The notes beneath the pieces were generated by a model. The model saw only the letters and a program-made list of their open reading frames with translations, ran no database searches and had not been told where the DNA came from. This document shows, piece after piece, positions 1 to 5,358 of a stretch of DNA of 5,358 nucleotides. Each line of letters starts with the position of its first letter. Position 1 is the first letter of the stretch. The position numbers and the translations under genes are program-made. Origin of the DNA: Actinomycetota bacterium. Its GTDB lineage: Bacteria; Actinomycetota; CADDZG01; JAHWKV01. The stretch spans positions 1 through 5,358 of the forward strand of contig JAHWKV010000102.1 in assembly GCA_019347725.1 (NCBI GenBank). Direction: 5' to 3'.

Positions 1-539
1 TCCGATCTGTCCTCCCAGTGTTCCCAGGGAATCGTGTCCACCCAGTCCAGGATGGTCTCTTGAATCGCAATTCCCAATTTAGCCACATGGGCCGGTATGG
101 GGTCCGTCTCGGCGATTTGCGGCATCAGCTGCCTGAAGTAATCGAGGCGTTTTTTATTATCCTGCCGGTAGCTTTGGACAAAATCCTCTACGGTCTGGCG
201 GTCCAGCAAAATCCCGAAGAAGAACTTGAGCAAAAACGGTGAGCGCATAAGGTCGGGACCGGGCTGCTCATTGAGCCACTGCTTGAACACTACCCGGCCC
301 TGGTCGGTTATCGTGAAGGTGCGCCGGCCACGAGCGCCTGCCTCAGAGGATTCGATCAGTCCCTGAGTCGTTAAGGTGCGCAGCTCCCGGTAAATCTGCG
401 AGCGCGTGACGTTCCAAAAGTTGGCGATGGAGCTTTCCACAAGTTTGGTCAGGTCCCCGCCGCTAAGCGGCTGCCAGTACAGGAATCCCAGTAGTGACGC
501 TGCGGTTGCGTTGGGGCGATCCGTTGGTGCTGAGCTCAT
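1..539 (-). CDS. PadR-family transcriptional regulator (3' end cut by window edge)
   Basis: Translating the minus strand from the ATG at 539 gives 179 uninterrupted codons to the window edge, with no stop reached. The N-terminal half is a PadR winged helix: LLGFL (16-20), then WNVTRSQIYRELRTLTTQGL (42-61), which carries the recognition-helix pattern, then GRRTFTITDQGRVVFKQWL (71-89) as the wing. Residues from about 100 on are charged and helical, matching the C-terminal dimerisation domain of PadR/Vir_act_alpha_C proteins. Family members are often 170-190 aa, so only a few residues are probably missing. PadR proteins are cytoplasmic dimeric repressors, often of transport or stress genes and of themselves; the target and inducer here are unknown. 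The start at 539 is chosen because AGAAGA lies 7 nt upstream. An in-frame ATG at 557 has no ribosome binding site. It is divergent from the response regulator, so a shared control region is possible. Confidence 0.9.
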   Translation of the reverse strand, partial: MSSAPTDRPNATAASLLGFLYWQPLSGGDLTKLVESSIANFWNVTRSQIYRELRTLTTQGLIESSEAGARGRRTFTITDQGRVVFKQWLNEQPGPDLMRSPFLLKFFFGILLDRQTVEDFVQSYRQDNKKRLDYFRQLMPQIAETDPIPAHVAKLGIAIQETILDWVDTIPWEHWEDRS

Positions 540-565
540 ATATACATCTTCTACCATCGCCGGGA

Positions 566-579
566 CATCGTGCACGGTG
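566..579. promoter_or_regulatory. Imperfect palindrome, candidate operator
   Basis: The 14 bases have a perfect 8-bp self-complementary core, CGTGCACG, and two further matching outer pairs with one mismatch between. It lies 27 bp upstream of the PadR gene start, in the gap shared with the response regulator. Self-regulation by PadR or binding by the response regulator would both fit. It does not match the ATGT-N8-ACAT type of site reported for some PadR proteins, and a site this short can occur by chance. Confidence 0.2.
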
Positions 580-614
580 CAGGGGACACCTCAGCTTTGA
601 TAGCTTGACCCGGC

Positions 615-623
615 GAGGGGAGG
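615..623 (+). promoter_or_regulatory. Ribosome binding site of the response regulator
   Basis: GAGGGGAGG is a strong Shine-Dalgarno match ending 11 nt before the TTG at 635. It supports starting the response regulator at this TTG rather than at an upstream ATG (494) lying far inside the divergent gene. The spacing is a little long. Confidence 0.55.
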
Positions 624-634
624 CCTGCACAGCA

Positions 635-1327
635 TTGGAGCACGACAAAGCTAAAGAGCCACCGCTTCGGGTGCTCATAGCCGAAGATGCGTACCTGTTG
701 CGCGAGGGAACCCGCCTGCTGCTACAGGAGTACGGTTTCGACGTCGTAGGCGGTGCCGCCGATTACCAAGAGGTTCTGGACCAATGCCGCCGGTTGAAAC
801 CGGACGTGGTCTTGATGGATATCAGGATGCCTCCCACCTTCACTATGGAGGGCATCCGCGCCGCCCACGCCATTAGAGCCGAGCTACCGGACACCGGTGT
901 CGTAATCCTCAGCCAGCACGACGATGAGAGCTACGTCTGGGAGCTTCTCAAGGGAGGCGTTTCCGGGTTCGGCTACCTGAACAAGATCCGGGTCGGCGAC
1001 GTCGACCAGGTCGTGCGGGCCCTTCAGGAGGTGGCCGCGGGCGGATCCGTGCTGGACCCGCGCGTCGTCGACCGGCTGCTGTTGCTCAGATCCAAAAAAC
1101 CCGGGTCTCCGCTTAGCACCCTGACCCCTACCGAGTATCAGGTGCTGCGCCTGATGGCCGAGGGAAAGAACAACGAACGCATTCGCAACGAATTAAGCGT
1201 CGCCTTGGGAACCGTGGAAAAAAGAGCAGCCAGCGTCTTTGCCAAGCTGGGCCTGTCCGAGGAAAAGGCTCTCAACAGGCGCGTCGCCGCGGTGCTTATC
1301 TATCTGCGGGAGTCGGGTACCGTTTGA
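635..1327 (+). CDS. NarL/LuxR-family two-component response regulator
   Basis: This is a cytoplasmic response regulator of 230 aa, normal for the NarL family. The receiver domain covers about 11-130: acidic pair E17/D18, phosphoacceptor D62 in VLMDIRMPP, a serine (S93) at the switch position usually held by Ser or Thr, and the conserved lysine K117 in GYLNK. The LuxR-type helix-turn-helix covers about 161-225, with LTPTEYQVLRLMAEG and GTVEKRAASVFAKLGL recognisable. Its probable partner is the convergent HisKA_3 kinase, whose type normally pairs with NarL regulators; the two genes overlap by 28 bp at their 3' ends. The TTG start at 635 has a GAGGGGAGG upstream and leaves about ten residues before the first beta strand. 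An open frame reaches back to 494 but runs into the divergent PadR gene. The helix-turn-helix departs mildly from typical members (IRNEL where IAxxL is common). Target genes are unknown. Confidence 0.92.
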   Translation: MEHDKAKEPPLRVLIAEDAYLLREGTRLLLQEYGFDVVGGAADYQEVLDQCRRLKPDVVLMDIRMPPTFTMEGIRAAHAIRAELPDTGVVILSQHDDESYVWELLKGGVSGFGYLNKIRVGDVDQVVRALQEVAAGGSVLDPRVVDRLLLLRSKKPGSPLSTLTPTEYQVLRLMAEGKNNERIRNELSVALGTVEKRAASVFAKLGLSEEKALNRRVAAVLIYLRESGTV

Positions 1328-3018
1328 GTTCCGGCCACCACGTCGACCGGCACCTTGAAGGCGATCCGGGTCCCCGCGCCCGGCTGGGACTCGATGACGG
1401 TCTCACCCCCCACCGCGCGAATGCGATCCGTTATCCCCTGCAACCCGGAACCCTCCGACGATCCGGCGGGATCGAAGCCGGGCCCGTCGTCGGCCACAGT
1501 CAATATGACAGCGTCGGTTTCCATGGCCAAGTGCAGCTTGAGATGCGCGTCCGGGGCGTACTTTTGGGCGTTGTTCATCGCCTCCAAACCGGCGAAGAAG
1601 ATGGTCCCCTCGATCTCGGGCCCCAGACGGGCGCCTTCGGCACGGGGATCGACATCAACCGACACCGTCATAGGCAGGCGGCTGGCCGAACTGCGCAAGG
1701 CGGCCGCCAGGCCCTGATCGGCTAGAACGCTCGGATAGATGCCTCGTCCAATCTCCTGTAGCGCGAACGCGGCGTCCTCCGCCTCGGTAGCCAGCTCGCC
1801 AAGCGCCAACGGCTTGTTCTCCGACGCAGCGTGCTCAGCTCGGCGAAGCTTGATCGCCAGACCGACCAGGCGTTGCTGCATCCCGTCGTGAAGGTCGCGG
1901 GCAAGGTGCTGGCGCTCCTCTTCCTGCGCAGCCATCACCCTTTTGGCGGCGCTTTGCAGACGGGATGCGGTGGCTTTTAGCTCATAGGTCATCTTTTGCA
2001 GGGAGGCGGCCAGGCTGCCGATCTCGTCATTGCGCTCGGCGGTAAACGTCGCGTCCAAGTCTCCCTCGGAGATACGCTGCGCGGTCTTCGACAGCGCCAC
2101 GAGCGGTCTGGTGATCGATCGGAACAATATCCATCCTATGACTACCGCCAGCATCGCCAGCACCAGGCTCGAAACGATCCGCACGCGAGACAAAGCGTCA
2201 TTGAGAGGCGCCACCGGATCGGTAAGCGCCACCCCGAGCGCGGCACTCACCGGCTCGCCGGACGCCAGATCCGTGTACGCGACCAGCAGCGCCTCGCCGG
2301 AGTTCTCGTAGCCGACCGGCTCTCCGGGCAGGTCCTCTTGGGAATCCGCCACGCCCGGCGGCTCTACCAGCTCGCCGGGCAAGGTCGACCCGGCCACCCG
2401 GCCGTCGACCACCAAGATGACCTCGCCGGAACCGCCTAAGTGGCTGCGGAGCATGTACGCCAAAGCGGCGTCGAAGTCATTGCCTGCGATCAAGCTAAGC
2501 CCGGCTGAGCCTACCGGCACCTGCACGATTCGAAGATGCCTGTCCTGCTGCGTAGTGATCAAGCGGTTGGACGGTAAGGATTCGCCGGGCGGCGGCGGCA
2601 GCTCGTTGGGATCCAAGCCGGGGCCCGTCCCTGCCAGGGAGTTTCCCTGCTGGTCGGTAAGAAGCAGCAGATCGAGCCGCAAAGTTGTCGCCACGCGTCC
2701 CAGGTCGGCCTCCAGGGCGTTACGCTGCTGCGGGTCCGCCAGGCCCTGCGCAAACAGCCGCTCCGCGTATGCTCTCAAGACCAGGTTGAGCGTCCTTTCC
2801 CGCTGCTCGAACGCGGAGGACAGCACCTGCAGTTGGCTCTGTACGGCATTGCGGGACTCCACGGCCAAAGCAGACGTCGTAAGCCGCGCCTCCAGGACGT
2901 CGGTAACCAGCACCGCGACGAACACCACCGCTATTAGGACCCCGAGGATCTTGCTCAGTATCGACACCCTGAAAGCCCGGCGCCGGTTTATGTCGCTACC
3001 CTTCAGCGACTGCGGCAT
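1300..3018 (-). CDS. Membrane sensor histidine kinase, HisKA_3 (NarX/DegS/LiaS) type with HAMP and Cache-like sensor
   Basis: The 572-aa protein autophosphorylates and should pass the phosphate to a NarL-type regulator. In order: a short basic cytoplasmic tail; membrane segment about 20-40; an extracellular region about 43-280 with long helices followed by strands such as LLLLTDQQGNSLAG and EVILVVDGRVAGSTL, resembling a double Cache sensor; membrane segment about 281-299; HAMP about 300-348; HisKA_3 with the phosphorylated histidine H377 in ARDLHDGMQQ, which also holds the DxxxQ phosphatase pattern (D378, Q382); and an HATPase domain with an N-box at EAMNNA (N482/N483), a G1 box DDGPGF from about 510 and a G2 box GSGLQG from about 523. 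All catalytic motifs look intact. It follows the solute-binding gene by 7 nt. The frame stays open up to 3084, but the ATG at 3018 just after the upstream stop is the natural start. It has no strong ribosome binding site, so translational coupling is inferred. Ligand unknown. Confidence 0.93.
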   Translation of the reverse strand: MPQSLKGSDINRRRAFRVSILSKILGVLIAVVFVAVLVTDVLEARLTTSALAVESRNAVQSQLQVLSSAFEQRERTLNLVLRAYAERLFAQGLADPQQRNALEADLGRVATTLRLDLLLLTDQQGNSLAGTGPGLDPNELPPPPGESLPSNRLITTQQDRHLRIVQVPVGSAGLSLIAGNDFDAALAYMLRSHLGGSGEVILVVDGRVAGSTLPGELVEPPGVADSQEDLPGEPVGYENSGEALLVAYTDLASGEPVSAALGVALTDPVAPLNDALSRVRIVSSLVLAMLAVVIGWILFRSITRPLVALSKTAQRISEGDLDATFTAERNDEIGSLAASLQKMTYELKATASRLQSAAKRVMAAQEEERQHLARDLHDGMQQRLVGLAIKLRRAEHAASENKPLALGELATEAEDAAFALQEIGRGIYPSVLADQGLAAALRSSASRLPMTVSVDVDPRAEGARLGPEIEGTIFFAGLEAMNNAQKYAPDAHLKLHLAMETDAVILTVADDGPGFDPAGSSEGSGLQGITDRIRAVGGETVIESQPGAGTRIAFKVPVDVVAGTQTVPDSRR

Positions 3019-3025
3019 GGACCGG

Positions 3026-4288
3026 TCATTGTGACTGCTCCGCCGTTGTCTGAGCCTTGCTAAGGGCTTCATCCGCATCCACATCGCCGCTAAGTATCGA
3101 GTTCACCGCGCCAACGTAAGCCTCAAAGGCCTCCGGAAAGGCCTCCAGCAACAACGGCTGTGCGGTTTCGAGTTGCTCCCGCACCACCTCGAACCGGTCG
3201 TCCTGGAAGAACTCGTCCTCGTATATCGCAACGCGGGTGGGCAGGCGCCCCTCCTCCTTGGCCAGCCGCAGCGCATACGGATCGCTGGTCAGCATGTCCA
3301 TGAACTCGAACGCAAGCTGTCTATTGGAGGCCCCCTTTGGCACGAACAAAGAGCTTCCGCCCATGGCCGAGCCCTGCGATGTGCCGTCGACACCGCCGGG
3401 CATCGGCGCCACGGTGAAGTCGCTGTCGGGCATCTGCTCGTCCAGGACCGAAAAATCCCACGACCCGCTGGTGTACATTGCCGCCGCACCCGATCTGAAT
3501 AAGGCAAGCGAGTCGGCGGTGGAGCTGGCGCCGACCGGTGCGAAAGCCACCCCTCGGTTGATCAGCGAAGACAAAAATGCCAGCGCTTCTACCACCTCGG
3601 GAGAGTCAATCGTGAACCGAGCGTTTCCATCTTCGGTCAGCTCCAGCAGGTTGCCGCCGTTGGCCCGTATCCAGCCGAAGGTCCGCCAGCCACTGGTGGG
3701 AATGGCCAGAGCGCGGCGCGAGCCGTCGGAACTGGTCAGCCGCCCCGCTACCTCCTCCAGGTGGCCGAAGCTGTCCAGCTCTTCGATCTCCCCCAGGCCG
3801 GCTGCCTCGAAGCTGCGGTCCCTGAGCAGCAGGATCAAGGCGTTGGTATCCAACGGCACACCGTACTTGCGGCCGTCCCAGGTGACGTCCGCCATGGCAC
3901 CCTCAAAAAACTCTTCTTCGCTGAGACCGTGTTCGGCCCACAGATCGTCCAGGGGCTCGGCAAAACCGGCGGATCCGGCTGCAAACGCGTGCCACTGTGC
4001 GACATCGACGGGGTTACCGGCCTGGACCTGCGATTTAACCAGGCGCGCCATGTTGCGGATGGACTCGAGATTTACCTCCACACGCACACCCTCGTGCGAT
4101 TGCTCGAAATCTCTCACCGCAGCAAGAAACGCGGGCGTGTCCCCCCAGTCGTCGGTCATCAGGACTCGCAGGGTGGTGGGCTCGGCATCGTCGGACGAAA
4201 CGGGCCTGCATCCGGGCAATGCAGCGCTGAGCAGCACCAGCAAGACAATCGCTCCCCGCGACCGCGAAGCCGCTAGCTCCCATCTCAA
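3026..4288 (-). CDS. Extracellular solute-binding lipoprotein, family 1 (sugar-type ABC binding protein)
   Basis: This 420-aa protein has a basic N-terminus, a hydrophobic stretch (13-24) and a lipobox LPGC with the modified cysteine at C27, so it should be anchored to the outer face of the membrane. The mature part matches family 1 binding proteins (MalE/UgpB-like): an early strand TTLRVL, a hinge region with WDGRKYGVPLDTNALILLLR (137-156) and EAAGL (161-165), FTIDSPEVVEAL (225-236), then AAAMYTSGSWDF (268-279), MPGG (296-299) and the late pattern FEFMDMLTSDPYALRLAKEE. Such proteins bind sugars or related small molecules between two lobes; the ligand cannot be read from the sequence. Usually permease genes follow, but here a histidine kinase follows after 7 nt, pointing to sensing rather than, or besides, transport. 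The TTG start at 4288 is chosen because GGGGGGA lies 8 nt upstream and because it gives an intact signal peptide; there is no ATG in this frame nearby. Confidence 0.92.
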   Translation of the reverse strand: MRWELAASRSRGAIVLLVLLSAALPGCRPVSSDDAEPTTLRVLMTDDWGDTPAFLAAVRDFEQSHEGVRVEVNLESIRNMARLVKSQVQAGNPVDVAQWHAFAAGSAGFAEPLDDLWAEHGLSEEEFFEGAMADVTWDGRKYGVPLDTNALILLLRDRSFEAAGLGEIEELDSFGHLEEVAGRLTSSDGSRRALAIPTSGWRTFGWIRANGGNLLELTEDGNARFTIDSPEVVEALAFLSSLINRGVAFAPVGASSTADSLALFRSGAAAMYTSGSWDFSVLDEQMPDSDFTVAPMPGGVDGTSQGSAMGGSSLFVPKGASNRQLAFEFMDMLTSDPYALRLAKEEGRLPTRVAIYEDEFFQDDRFEVVREQLETAQPLLLEAFPEAFEAYVGAVNSILSGDVDADEALSKAQTTAEQSQ

Positions 4289-4296
4289 AGCCGGTA

Positions 4297-4303
4297 TCCC
4301 CCC
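4297..4303 (-). promoter_or_regulatory. Ribosome binding site of the solute-binding lipoprotein gene
   Basis: On the minus strand GGGGGGA ends 8 nt before the TTG at 4288. The spacing is ideal and decides the start of this gene, which has no ATG available in its frame. Confidence 0.6.
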
Positions 4304-4352
4304 GTCTAAACGACTGCGCTGACATCGTATAAAAGACGCTTACATGGTTGTT

Positions 4353-4380
4353 TTTACCAGTTGGGCTACAGAGGTATACA
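4353..4380 (+). promoter_or_regulatory. Candidate promoter of tRNA-Leu
   Basis: TTTACC (4353-4358) and TATACA (4375-4380) are separated by 16 bp, each matching four of six bases of the sigma-70-type consensus hexamers. Transcription would begin near 4387, giving a leader of about 47 nt before the tRNA. The match is moderate and the call is tentative. Confidence 0.25.
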
Positions 4381-4433
4381 GGACGGCTCAGGGTGTAGTC
4401 TTTTTATGGATCTACGCCAGTCCCTGGGGCCTC

Positions 4434-4519
4434 GCGGGCGTGGCGGAATGGTAGACGCGCAGGATTTAGGATCCTGTGGGCTAAGTCCCGTGGAGGTTCA
4501 AGTCCTCTCGCCCGCACCA
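4434..4519 (+). tRNA. tRNA-Leu (anticodon UAG)
   Basis: The 86-nt sequence folds as a class II tRNA. The acceptor stem pairs GCGGGCG (4434-4440) with CGCCCGC (4509-4515), followed by discriminator A and an encoded CCA (4517-4519). The D stem is GCG/CGC (4443-4445 with 4456-4458). The anticodon stem is CAGGA/TCCTG around the loop TTTAGGA, placing TAG at 4467-4469, which reads CUA leucine codons and possibly other CUN codons. A long variable arm with GGG (4478-4480) and CCC (4487-4489) is typical for leucine tRNAs. The T arm is GGAGG/CCTCT with loop TTCAAGT. Its 3' end lies only 7 nt from the stop of the convergent rdgB gene, and no terminator is visible after it. Confidence 0.97.
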
Positions 4520-4526
4520 GATGCAG

Positions 4527-5129
4527 CTATGTCAAAAAGTCGGTTGACTTTAGCTTTTCGGCCAGCCGCCGTAAGGCTTCGCCCCGGTGACTTATGGAGT
4601 CCTTGAACTCCGCAGACAGCTGGCCAAACGTCTTGTCCTGGCCCGCAGGGACGAACCACGGGTCGTACCCGAAACCGCCTTCGCCCTCCGGGACCAGGGC
4701 GATCGAGCCCTCACAGACTCCCTCGGCGTCCAGGCAGGTACCGTCCGGCTTGACCAAAACTGCGACACACCGGTACCTAGCCGTACGAGAACCCTCGGGA
4801 ACGTCCAGTAGCAGATGAGCCATGCGAAGGTTGTTTGAAGCGTCGGTGGCCCCAGAGCCGGCAAAGCGTGCCGATTTGACCCCGGGCGCACCGTCCAGCG
4901 CATCGATCTCTATGCCCGAGTCATCGGCAAGCACCGGCTTGGAGGAGAACTCCACCAGGGCACGGGCCTTTATAAGGGCATTTTCCAGGTAGGTATCGCC
5001 CGACTCGACGATGTCGGGCCAGGGCTCCATCTGCTCCTTGGTGATAAAGCGCACCGGCAGGTCCGACCACAGCTTGACTATCTCGTTCACCTTGCCCGGG
5101 TTGGCCGTACCGAGGACGATCTCAAACAC
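4527..5129 (-). CDS. rdgB: RdgB/HAM1-family non-canonical purine NTP pyrophosphatase (dITP/XTP)
   Basis: This cytoplasmic house-cleaning enzyme hydrolyses dITP, ITP and XTP to the monophosphate and pyrophosphate, keeping deaminated purines out of DNA and RNA. The 200-aa length is the usual family size. Conserved motifs are in place: the nucleotide-binding TANPGK (8-13), SGDTYLENALIKA (43-55) with the family's Glu-Asn pair, LADDSGIEIDAL (67-78) whose second aspartate D70 corresponds to the catalytic base of E. coli RdgB, GAPGVKSARFAG (80-91), GGFGYDPWF (151-159) and SHRGEAL (180-186). The GTG at 5129 is chosen because it gives the family's standard N-terminus and has GGAGAG 11 nt upstream; the open frame runs farther up but only inside rph. 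It overlaps the end of rph by 8 nt, so the two form an operon with likely translational coupling. This rph-rdgB order is common in bacteria. The 3' end faces the tRNA-Leu gene. Confidence 0.96.
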   Translation of the reverse strand: MFEIVLGTANPGKVNEIVKLWSDLPVRFITKEQMEPWPDIVESGDTYLENALIKARALVEFSSKPVLADDSGIEIDALDGAPGVKSARFAGSGATDASNNLRMAHLLLDVPEGSRTARYRCVAVLVKPDGTCLDAEGVCEGSIALVPEGEGGFGYDPWFVPAGQDKTFGQLSAEFKDSISHRGEALRRLAEKLKSTDFLT

Positions 5130-5358
5130 GTTTACGGCTACTCTCCAGGACGGAGCGCTGGGTCTGAAGGATGCCCTCGATACCTTTGCTCCCCAGCGCC
5201 AGAAGCTCTTGGAGCTGTCCGGAAGAGAACGGAGTCCCCTCAGCGGTGCCCTGGAGCTCCACGAACTCACCGGTTCCGGTCATAACTATGTTCATGTCTA
5301 CCTCTGCCGAGACATCCTCGTGATAATCAAGGTCCAGACACGGCACCGAGCCGACCAT
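5122..5358 (-). CDS. rph: Ribonuclease PH, C-terminal part (5' end cut by window edge)
   Basis: The last 78 codons of RNase PH are present; the complete protein is usually about 240-260 aa, so roughly two thirds lie beyond the right edge, and the methionine at the edge is an internal residue. RNase PH is a phosphate-dependent 3'-5' exonuclease that trims tRNA 3' ends. The recognisable C-terminal block is CLDLDYHEDVSAEVDMN, with the conserved acidic residues, followed by IVMTGTGEFVELQGTAEGTPFS and a terminal helix ending in ILQTQRSVL. It is the upstream gene of an operon with rdgB, overlapping it by 8 nt. The part seen shows no defect. Confidence 0.94.
   Translation of the reverse strand: MVGSVPCLDLDYHEDVSAEVDMNIVMTGTGEFVELQGTAEGTPFSSGQLQELLALGSKGIEGILQTQRSVLESSRKRV

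Larger units (their letters stand above)
540..634. promoter_or_regulatory. Divergent intergenic region between padR-like gene and response regulator
   Basis: These 95 bp separate two divergent genes and must hold the promoter of the response regulator and of the PadR gene, unless either lies inside a neighbouring coding region. I find no convincing -35/-10 pair on either strand. An imperfect 14-bp palindrome at 566-579 has the perfect core CGTGCACG and one mismatched pair, and is a candidate operator. The purine-rich stretch at 615-623 is the likely ribosome binding site of the regulator. The region is inferred to be regulatory from its position. Confidence 0.4.
4289..4433. promoter_or_regulatory. 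Divergent intergenic region between binding-protein gene and tRNA-Leu
   Basis: This 145-bp gap separates the minus-strand binding-protein/kinase unit from the plus-strand tRNA gene and is AT-richer than its surroundings, as expected for promoters. On the minus strand TATACG (4331-4326) could be a -10 box, but no good -35 lies at the right distance. I see no strong inverted repeat of operator or terminator quality; CTACA (4366-4370) and TGTAG (4394-4398) form only a weak 5-bp pair. Confidence 0.4.

Noticed and set aside
494..634. Upstream extension of the response regulator frame to an ATG at 494
   Set aside because: It lies largely inside the divergent PadR gene, has no domain similarity, and a strong ribosome binding site precedes the TTG at 635.
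463..678. Minus-strand open frame of 71 codons across the divergent gap
   Set aside because: Out of frame with the clear PadR gene and without recognisable features.
2417..3034. Plus-strand open frame (205 codons) opposite the kinase sensor region
   Set aside because: Composition is Ser/Arg-rich without recognisable domains; the minus-strand kinase explains the region.
3237..4322. Long plus-strand open frame (361 codons) opposite the binding-protein gene
   Set aside because: Low-complexity Ser/Pro/Arg-rich translation with no family features; the opposite strand encodes a clear solute-binding protein, so this is a GC-driven shadow.
4366..4398. Possible hairpin CTACA/TGTAG upstream of tRNA-Leu
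   Set aside because: Only five paired bases around a 23-nt loop and no T-run after it; too weak for a terminator or riboswitch.
4289..4433. Riboswitch or small RNA in the longest non-coding gap
   Set aside because: No recognisable conserved motif or stable nested stems; its length is ordinary for two divergent promoters.
4361..4606. Open frame of 81 codons on the plus strand
   Set aside because: It is a translation through the tRNA-Leu gene, giving the well-known spurious peptide GGMVDAQDLGSCG, and then runs antisense through rdgB.
5130..5270. Upstream extension of rdgB to an ATG at 5270
   Set aside because: The extra residues are an out-of-frame reading of rph; RdgB homologues begin at the position given by the GTG at 5129.

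Overview
The window suggests a high-GC, probably Gram-positive bacterium, most likely an actinomycete-like lineage. The response regulator and the HisKA_3 histidine kinase have the sequence style common in Actinomycetota. The solute-binding protein is predicted to be a membrane-anchored lipoprotein, and the tRNA gene encodes its own CCA. This placement rests on family resemblance only; Chloroflexota or another monoderm group is not excluded.

Layout from left to right: (1) a PadR-family repressor on the minus strand, running off the left edge (1-539); (2) a 95-bp divergent intergenic region; (3) a NarL-type response regulator on the plus strand (635-1327), starting at TTG; (4) a convergent membrane histidine kinase on the minus strand (1300-3018), whose 3' end overlaps the regulator's 3' end by 28 bp; (5) directly upstream of the kinase and in the same transcription direction, a family 1 solute-binding lipoprotein (3026-4288), also starting at TTG and separated from the kinase by only 7 nt; (6) a 145-bp divergent intergenic region; (7) a tRNA-Leu(UAG) gene on the plus strand (4434-4519); (8) rdgB on the minus strand (4527-5129), its stop only 7 nt from the tRNA 3' end; (9) the 3' part of rph, overlapping rdgB by 8 nt and leaving the window on the right.

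The most interesting part is 635-4288. A sugar-type binding lipoprotein is coupled to a sensor kinase with a large extracellular domain, next to a cognate-looking response regulator, with no ABC permease or ATPase gene between them or beside them. The inferred model is a three-component sensory system: the lipoprotein binds a ligand outside the membrane, the kinase reads its state, and the response regulator changes transcription. The right end (rph-rdgB, tRNA) is ordinary housekeeping sequence. No mobile element, CRISPR array or long repeat was seen.
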